A stretch of 7,319 bases of DNA from Bacillota bacterium. Its GTDB lineage: Bacteria; Bacillota_A; Clostridia; Lachnospirales; Bianqueaceae. The notes beneath the pieces were generated by a model. It was not told the origin of the DNA. It made no database searches and worked only from the letters and a program-made list of their open reading frames with translations. The stretch's first letter is position 1; each line of letters starts with the position of its first letter. The DNA lies in assembly GCA_017420625.1 (NCBI GenBank), contig JAFOIR010000316.1:1-7319 (forward strand), written 5' to 3'. The position numbers and the translations under genes were made by a program. Shown here piece after piece: positions 1 to 5,286 of this stretch.

Positions 1-339
1 CACGAGTATTATGAAGACCATTACAATGACCGTCCGATGTATCGTGATGGTCAGGGCGGCTACGGAGGCGGCCAGGGTGGCTATGGTGGCGGTCAGGGCG
101 GCTATGGCGGCGGTCAGGGCGGCTATGGCGGCGGTCAGGGCGGCTACGGCGGTGGTCAGGGCGGCTACGGTGGCGGCCAGGGCGGCTATGGCGGCAACCA
201 GGGTGGCTACGGTGGCGGCCAGGGTGGCTATGGCGGCGGTCAGGGCGGCTACGGATATAATCATTCTGATAACCCGGATCAGAATCCTGACAATCCAAAC
301 AATAACCGGGGCGGCTACAATGGAGGCTATGGACGATGA
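1..339 (+). CDS. C-terminal part of a Gly/Tyr/Gln-rich low-complexity repeat protein (5' end outside window)
   Basis: The frame is open from the first base (reading HEYYEDHYNDRPMYRD) and ends at TGA 337-339, so only the last 112 codons are seen. The Met at 37-39 is probably internal: the upstream codons are open and acidic/Tyr-rich, and no Shine-Dalgarno precedes it. Ten tandem 7-residue units of the form GQGGYGG follow, then a polar tail rich in Asn, Asp and Pro (NPDQNPDNPNNN) and a final GGYNGGYGR. There is no hydrophobic segment or known catalytic motif in this part. Such Gly/Tyr/Gln tracts are typical of disordered, self-associating tails in glycine-rich or prion-like proteins; a role in clustering or condensation is inference. 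The domain that would define the protein lies to the left of the window. Its stop overlaps the start of the next gene by ATGA, so the two are probably translationally coupled. The out-of-frame readings of the repeat (Val/Arg/Ala-rich) are shadows. Confidence 0.8.
   Translation, partial: HEYYEDHYNDRPMYRDGQGGYGGGQGGYGGGQGGYGGGQGGYGGGQGGYGGGQGGYGGGQGGYGGNQGGYGGGQGGYGGGQGGYGYNHSDNPDQNPDNPNNNRGGYNGGYGR
49..258 (+). repeat. Ten-copy 21-bp tandem repeat encoding GQGGYGG units
   Basis: CAG codons recur exactly every 21 bases at 52, 73, 94, 115, 136, 157, 178, 199, 220 and 241. Each unit reads Gly/Asn-Gln-Gly-Gly-Tyr-Gly-Gly. Most differences between units are silent (GGC/GGT/GGA, TAC/TAT). Units 91-111 and 112-132 are identical in DNA. 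Unit 8 starts with Asn (AAC 196-198) and the last unit ends in Tyr instead of Gly. Because the unit length is a multiple of three, gain or loss of copies keeps the frame, so copy number may vary between strains. Confidence 0.97.
322..326 (+). promoter_or_regulatory. Ribosome binding site (GGAGG) of the 891-residue protein, inside the upstream gene
   Basis: GGAGG lies nine bases before the ATG at 336. It is made by the Gly-Gly codons (GGA GGC) of the upstream protein's tail, so it sits within coding sequence. With the ATGA stop/start overlap it supports translational coupling and fixes the downstream start. Confidence 0.75.
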
Positions 340-3011
340 AATTTGAACAGGCCTGCCGTTTCCGTGCATCGGGCGGATACCGGATCACAGCGCATACGAA
401 CAACATTACCGAGGATAATACCCGGCATATGGCTGTTTTTTCCGATACGATGAATACACTTTTTGAACGCGGCGGAGACTCGGTCATGACATTGGCGATT
501 CAGGAACATGATGCCATGCTGACCGTGAGCACAATGCGTTCGGACGTCGGCGGACGTCCTGCCATTTTCAGCAATACTTTCTTTATTCCTCTTGAAGATT
601 ACAACTGGCTGATGGAAAAGAATCCGTCGATCATTCTGACCATACCGGATGATGTTTTCCAGGTCATGGAAATTGCCGGACTGGAGCATCTGAATCCGGT
701 CGAGATCAATGAAAATATGGATCCGCTTCTCTATCTGGAGGACGTCCGGAACGATTATCAGCTGGACAAAGATCGCTACGCTACGCTCTTAGCTGGCGCG
801 GTACGTGCTCTGACAGGCGGCGGATCACTCTGCATCCGTGCGAACGCGGACCCGTATCTCTCCATGGATATCGTGCGGGATATGGTTTTCTGCGTTGCGA
901 AAGGCATTATTCCCAGCCTGCGCGGACAGCTGACCTGGTCGAGCGCGCTCGATACCCGGCAGAAAGTTTGCCTGAATAACGGCGGAGCACGGATCGGCAG
1001 TGCCAGTATGCTGAGTTTCCCGGCATATGCTGACGGAACGGCTGATATCGGAAATGTCGATCCGATGACCCGGCGTGTTTTTGACGCGATCGCGGGAGCT
1101 TCGGATGAAGAGCGGGACCGGATGCTGGACGCTATGCAGAACTGGCTGGATAATCTGCTGGGACCGGAAGCGCGTCCGGACTTTTATCTGTATGTTATGT
1201 CCTGGTATATCGCCACCGGGTATCCGCTGACAAGTCAGGAGGCACAGTCCCTTCTGCAGATCCTGACGAACTCGGCCGGTATTGCCGAGATCAAGGAAGA
1301 AGCCAGAGAAGAAGTCACGATGGATCTGCTGCAGTATTGCGGGGACGGGTCGGAGGATCCGGCCTTAACGGAGCTCCTCGGCAAACTGTACGAGACAAGT
1401 GTCGCGGCAAGCAAAACCGCTATGATAACGGCAGTGAAAGCGGCAGTTCTCCGGCTTCCGGCTAAAGAGCAGTTCAAGGTCACAAGATACCTGATGGATA
1501 AAGCGGCTGACCCGCTGATCACATCCGAAGCAGCTGACCGGCTGGCAGAATATGCCGCATCAGGAAGCGCGCTTCCGATGGATCAGGGTGAAGAGATTCT
1601 GGCCTGGTGCGAGGAAAAGAAACTCACGTCCGTTCAGATCAAGAAACTCTGCGGCGATTATCTTACACAGCTTCCTGTCCCTGAAAAGATAAATCTTGCC
1701 GATAGGATTACAAGAGATCTCCTGTCCGTCAATCCGCAGAACAGGGAACTGGACTGCTTCCTGCTGAACAATCTTGTGACAGGTATGCTGGATCCCGTAT
1801 TTTCTGCGTCAGGCGCGGTTTTAGCTGATGATACGGTCAGTAATCTGGTCAGACTCTGGGTACGTCTGGATAAATGGAATCCGGAGGAGGGGCAGCTGCA
1901 GGACACGATTACAGATTATATCTATGCCAAGAAGCTCCACACGATGTCCAACCTGTGGGAACAAACCGATTATCTGCAGTGGATGGAGAAAAATGTCCCG
2001 GTTCTTTTCAATCAGATAGAGGACCGGATACACCGCAATCCTGTTGACAAAGAGATGTGGGATACTTTTACCGTGTCGCGTTATCTCAGAAAAGGCATGA
2101 CCCTGAATGAACTGGTGGATGCTTCTGTCTATAATCCTGTGAGGGACGCACGCAGCGGATTCGAGAGGAACTTCGTCTATTACTGGGATGAACAGATGAA
2201 GGAAGACGTTCTTAAAATCGAAGGCTTTGCCTGGCGGTATGACTGGGTGCGCAGTATTCAGGAAAAAGCCAGGATACTGAACGAACACTGTTCGCAAGAA
2301 AGCATTATCAGTATTATGGAAGAAACGGTTCGGCTCTTCTGGCAGACGCTGCGTTATTCGGAAGTGATCCGGGATATTGATGAATGGATCAGGAACGGAC
2401 AGCGGCGCGATGTTCTGAACCAGATGTCATATAAAGACCGGTTTGCAAAACAGGCGATTCTTGAGACCATCGAAAAGAAGCTCGGGATCCGCCAGCTGTG
2501 GGAATCCCTTAAGGCCGGACTGAGCCGTGATACCGAAGCAATAAACTGCAGATACTTCATTCAGGTAATGGAGGCGGAGAATTCTTCTTTCAATACTCCG
2601 GAGAAGCAGGATATCGCCTCTGTAATGAATTATATGGCCACAGAGGTCTATCTGATCACGGGAGGCCTGATGGCCTGGGATCTGCTCGTAATGGGTAATA
2701 CCGTTTATAACGAGGACGGTACAAAACAGTTCCAGACATCTAAGTTCGCGGAAGCCGTCAATACAATAAAAGCCAGTACCGATCAGGCTGAGCCGCGGAT
2801 CGCGGCGGAGTCATCGCAGATTCTGAACAGTGAGAACGCCAAAGATCTGCTGAAAGAACTGCGCAACGCGGCCAGGGTATCCGAACCGGTGGCGCTTCTT
2901 CTGGAAGAGCTTAAAAAGAATCATTCCGCAGGCAGCTCGCGCGGTCTTTTCGGGCTGAGCAAAGAATCCATGCAGGACGGTGTCGCGGGGCTTTTTGGTA
3001 AGCACAAGTAA
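336..3011 (+). CDS. Large soluble protein with a GAP1-N-like N-terminal region (GTPase-associated-system-like)
   Basis: This 891-residue protein has no signal peptide or clear membrane helix and is probably cytoplasmic. Its start is fixed by the ATGA overlap and GGAGG at 322-326. Residues 1-230 follow the pattern I associate with the GAP1-N domain of GTPase-associated proteins: an early Gln and aromatic/Gly stretch (EQACRFRASGGYRI), a Gly-Arg followed by Phe-Ser (GRPAIFSNTFFIP, residues 73-85), then a helical segment and IPSLRGQLTWSSAL (residues 192-205). In the known family this domain occurs in predicted GTPase-centred conflict systems. From about residue 240 to 860 the protein looks almost wholly alpha-helical, with repeated amphipathic helices that could form a HEAT-like or helical-bundle scaffold; Trp residues are frequent. 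No nuclease, ATPase or protease motif is visible. The C-terminus carries two GLFG motifs (residues 870-873 and 885-888) in a basic, Gly/Ser-rich tail. The CDS itself is certain; the family call is moderate and the function unknown. Confidence 0.9.
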   Translation: MKFEQACRFRASGGYRITAHTNNITEDNTRHMAVFSDTMNTLFERGGDSVMTLAIQEHDAMLTVSTMRSDVGGRPAIFSNTFFIPLEDYNWLMEKNPSIILTIPDDVFQVMEIAGLEHLNPVEINENMDPLLYLEDVRNDYQLDKDRYATLLAGAVRALTGGGSLCIRANADPYLSMDIVRDMVFCVAKGIIPSLRGQLTWSSALDTRQKVCLNNGGARIGSASMLSFPAYADGTADIGNVDPMTRRVFDAIAGASDEERDRMLDAMQNWLDNLLGPEARPDFYLYVMSWYIATGYPLTSQEAQSLLQILTNSAGIAEIKEEAREEVTMDLLQYCGDGSEDPALTELLGKLYETSVAASKTAMITAVKAAVLRLPAKEQFKVTRYLMDKAADPLITSEAADRLAEYAASGSALPMDQGEEILAWCEEKKLTSVQIKKLCGDYLTQLPVPEKINLADRITRDLLSVNPQNRELDCFLLNNLVTGMLDPVFSASGAVLADDTVSNLVRLWVRLDKWNPEEGQLQDTITDYIYAKKLHTMSNLWEQTDYLQWMEKNVPVLFNQIEDRIHRNPVDKEMWDTFTVSRYLRKGMTLNELVDASVYNPVRDARSGFERNFVYYWDEQMKEDVLKIEGFAWRYDWVRSIQEKARILNEHCSQESIISIMEETVRLFWQTLRYSEVIRDIDEWIRNGQRRDVLNQMSYKDRFAKQAILETIEKKLGIRQLWESLKAGLSRDTEAINCRYFIQVMEAENSSFNTPEKQDIASVMNYMATEVYLITGGLMAWDLLVMGNTVYNEDGTKQFQTSKFAEAVNTIKASTDQAEPRIAAESSQILNSENAKDLLKELRNAARVSEPVALLLEELKKNHSAGSSRGLFGLSKESMQDGVAGLFGKHK

Positions 3012-3067
3012 AATTACTGTATGATACGAGTACAGAAAGGCTGACTCAGGCAGATGACAGTCAGACA

Positions 3068-3075
3068 GGGAGGAG
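3068..3075 (+). promoter_or_regulatory. Strong ribosome binding site (GGGAGGAG) that favours a TTG start
   Basis: GGGAGGAG ends eight bases before the in-frame TTG at 3084, an ideal distance. The only earlier in-frame ATG (3054) has only a weak, more distant GAAAGG (3035-3040) and would translate the ribosome binding site itself as Gly-Gly-Asp. An ATG at 3076 is out of frame and soon meets a stop. The site therefore points to TTG 3084 as the real start. Confidence 0.65.
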
Positions 3076-3083
3076 ATGGGCAA

Positions 3084-4214
3084 TTGGGAGAGAGCTATAA
3101 TGAGAACTGGTGGCAGAACGGTGAGTGGTTATCCAGCTGCCTGACCGGGACCAATTACTATGAAGTCGTGGATAGTGAACCGCGCTATCTCGAAGAGATC
3201 AGGGACGGAAACCTGGAGGAAAGAGTCCACGTTGACAGCGACCATCAGTTTATCAAGGTGCGAGCCTTGGGCTCCAGAGAATCGCAGTGGATGATGCTGG
3301 ATCATGACGGTAAGAATATCGACCGCATGGAGGATGTCCTGGGACGGATCATCCTGGCAAAACTGCGCGGAGCGGACGGATTTTTCCTGCCGTATGATAT
3401 GATCTGGGACCGGAGCAGCGATGACGGGCTTGCAGGCTATGTCATGCATCCGATCGATATGTCGCGCTTCGTACCGATCCGGAACTATCTGCATACGACA
3501 CAGGCGCCCCGCTGGTTCCTTTCATACAGTCTGTTTGAACGGATCGGTCTGATGCAGAGCAAAGGCATCACCATGGGAGGATTCGGCAGAGAGCAGGTCT
3601 TTGTGGACCAACGGGATATGCGGATCTGGATCTTCACCGGCGACAGTCTTAGGATCGTCCGGAAGACGGGAGGAGCTCTCCCGAGCTGGGAATATGAGGA
3701 CCGATATCAGGACGGATTTCTGGCGGCACCGAGAGCCGCGATCGACGGGTTCAGAGAGCGCAGTATCCAGGTGCCCGCGATCGTCTATGATATCTTCTCA
3801 GCGGCTTCGCTGTCCTTCTATCTGCTGTTTTACACCCATCCTTTTGTCGGCAATTACTACTGGTACAGCGGCAGCCTGAATCCGGCTGTATATCACGATT
3901 ATTACCAGACACATCCGATGTACATCTTTGATGAAGAGCATATCGAGACGAATCCGAATGTCCTGCAGAACGATCCGGATCAGGAGTTCAACGCCATCGT
4001 TCTGGAGCAATGGGACAGGACGGCGCCCGAGCTCAAGACTCTGTTCAACAGCCTGTTCATGGATATCTGTTATCCGCATGAATTCACCGGACAGGAGAGT
4101 TATCTGCAGGTAGAGAACTGGCTGCAGGCGATCAATGCCGACGGCCGAATCAATGATAATGAAAGCAGCAGGCAGGACATTGACTTTGCAATGTACCAGT
4201 CACTGTTAGTCTGA
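3084..4214 (+). CDS. Probable pseudokinase (bacterial protein-kinase-like fold, catalytic residues replaced)
   Basis: From TTG 3084 the product is 376 residues; from ATG 3054 it would be 386. The layout matches bacterial kinase-like domains found beside VWA and PP2C proteins. In TTG numbering: GYVMHPID (118-125) fits the hinge-like 'G(F/Y)xMP' segment; a helix ends in MQSKGITMGGFGREQVFVD (157-175), where active relatives read roughly 'LHxxGxxxGDLxxxNxFV'; FTGDSLRI (184-191) matches 'IDxDSxxI'; FLAAPRA (212-218) matches the APE region; and a long helix with FYLLFYTHPFVG (245-256) matches the 'LLxGxHPFxG' signature. HPMYIFD (277-283) and the helix LFNSLFMDI (320-328) complete the C-lobe. The catalytic-loop Asp is Gly, the loop Asn is Gln, and the metal-binding Asp aligns with Thr. 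No glycine-rich loop is evident. I infer a non-catalytic signalling or scaffold role, probably as partner of the neighbouring membrane proteins. No membrane helix is certain. Confidence 0.88.
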   Translation: MGESYNENWWQNGEWLSSCLTGTNYYEVVDSEPRYLEEIRDGNLEERVHVDSDHQFIKVRALGSRESQWMMLDHDGKNIDRMEDVLGRIILAKLRGADGFFLPYDMIWDRSSDDGLAGYVMHPIDMSRFVPIRNYLHTTQAPRWFLSYSLFERIGLMQSKGITMGGFGREQVFVDQRDMRIWIFTGDSLRIVRKTGGALPSWEYEDRYQDGFLAAPRAAIDGFRERSIQVPAIVYDIFSAASLSFYLLFYTHPFVGNYYWYSGSLNPAVYHDYYQTHPMYIFDEEHIETNPNVLQNDPDQEFNAIVLEQWDRTAPELKTLFNSLFMDICYPHEFTGQESYLQVENWLQAINADGRINDNESSRQDIDFAMYQSLLV

Positions 4215-4227
4215 GAGGGAAGAGAAG

Positions 4228-5274
4228 ATGAGTTTTACGAATCTGAAAGGCACCTTTGATACCGTGATCAGTAAAGGCGGCGCGGACGTCCTGCGGAATG
4301 CCGACACATTCTGCGAAGGACTGCGTCAGGAGGGGATCAATGACGTGGATGTGCGGACAGTAGGTCTTCTGCTGGAAGCCTGTCCCTCTGTCCTGACGAC
4401 GGTCAGGGACGCGGCAAACGGTTCGGTCAATCTGACCAACGCGGAAGCAGAGTCTCTGGTCAATACTGCCGTGCAGGAAACGAATCTGAATACATCAGCA
4501 GTCCGTCGGATCCTGTCGGATCTGTTCCATGCGGCTGGTGTCAGCTTCCCGGATGAGATCCCTGAGACGGCATTTTCGTTCCATACAAGCACCGGCGGCC
4601 GTAAAGCGTTGATCAAGCCCTTGACGATGGGCGTGCCGGATCCGGAATTTGCCGCGACGCTGCAGCCTGTGCCGGAGGAATACGCTTCCATGGTGAGTGA
4701 GGACGAGGATGCGGAAGTATCCGTCTCAAGTCTTGACACGAACGACGTGGACGCCCTTACGATCCTGGCGGCTAACGGCGATGCCAAAGCCTGTTATCTG
4801 ATGGGAATGCATCTGTATGAGAACGGAGCTGATGCGGATAAAGATAAGGCGAGGATCTATTTTGAGCGGGCGGCGGAACTCGGCTACGGCCCTGCTTATG
4901 GTGCACTCGCGGATTACGAGATCAGCGGGAAGCGCCAGAATATGCGCAAAGCCGCTGTCTATCTGCGGCATCCGGGCTCACTGTCCAAACCGGACGGCAT
5001 CCGCTGGAGGGACAATGCCGCCAGAGTTTTTGCCTATTGGGATACGAATCAGAGACGTTTTATTCCGACATTGATACTGGCAGTTGTACTCCTGGTACTC
5101 TCGATCTATTGCTTCAGTGTATCGACGGCCTTTGGTCTGATCGCAGCGCTGGTATCCGCCGTCTGCATCGTTATGGCGGTCCTGATCCGTTTCCGCTTCC
5201 AGTATGTCAGCTATTCCTGGATCTATCTCGGGTTCGCTGTCAGCTGGGTCCTGATGATCCTGGCCATTTTCTAA
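4228..5274 (+). CDS. Sel1-repeat protein with helical N-terminal domain and three C-terminal membrane helices
   Basis: The 348-residue product starts at ATG 4228, eight bases after AGAGGG (4214-4219) and 13 bases after the previous stop. Residues ~20-105 form an alpha-helical domain (NADTFCEGLRQEG ... SAVRRILSDLFHAAGV) of a type that recurs at the N-terminus of varied Firmicute signalling proteins; I infer an adaptor or interaction module. A probably flexible, acidic linker follows (~106-172, with SEDEDAE at 157-163). Residues ~173-235 contain Sel1-like repeats: ILAANGDAKACYLMGMHLYENG and KARIYFERAAELGYGPAYGALA show the alternating small residue/Gly/Tyr pattern with the typical 'AAExG' turn. 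Sel1 repeats usually mediate protein-protein contacts. Three hydrophobic helices end the protein (~279-297, 301-320, 328-347), so the N-terminal domain and repeats are most likely cytoplasmic and tethered to the membrane. No enzyme motif is present. It may link the cytoplasmic pseudokinase to the membrane complex. Confidence 0.9.
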   Translation: MSFTNLKGTFDTVISKGGADVLRNADTFCEGLRQEGINDVDVRTVGLLLEACPSVLTTVRDAANGSVNLTNAEAESLVNTAVQETNLNTSAVRRILSDLFHAAGVSFPDEIPETAFSFHTSTGGRKALIKPLTMGVPDPEFAATLQPVPEEYASMVSEDEDAEVSVSSLDTNDVDALTILAANGDAKACYLMGMHLYENGADADKDKARIYFERAAELGYGPAYGALADYEISGKRQNMRKAAVYLRHPGSLSKPDGIRWRDNAARVFAYWDTNQRRFIPTLILAVVLLVLSIYCFSVSTAFGLIAALVSAVCIVMAVLIRFRFQYVSYSWIYLGFAVSWVLMILAIF

Positions 5275-5286
5275 GAGGTGGCTCAG

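Noticed and set aside
49..258. CRISPR array
   Set aside because: The 21-bp units are contiguous with no spacers, and they encode a regular in-frame peptide repeat.
11..346. Open frame on the plus strand through the repeat, rich in Val, Arg and Ala
   Set aside because: It is a frame shadow of the 21-bp repeat, which has no stop in this frame. The Gly/Gln/Tyr frame keeps its peptide despite silent changes and has a typical polar tail, so that one is real.
1821..2297. Minus-strand open frame of 158 codons inside the 891-residue gene
   Set aside because: Antisense shadow of a coherent helical protein, with no domain and no supporting ribosome binding site noted.
3020..3025. TATGAT, a possible -10 promoter element before the pseudokinase gene
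   Set aside because: The best upstream partner (TTGGTA 2995-3000) is a poor -35 match and the spacing of 19 bases is long, so I cannot support a promoter.
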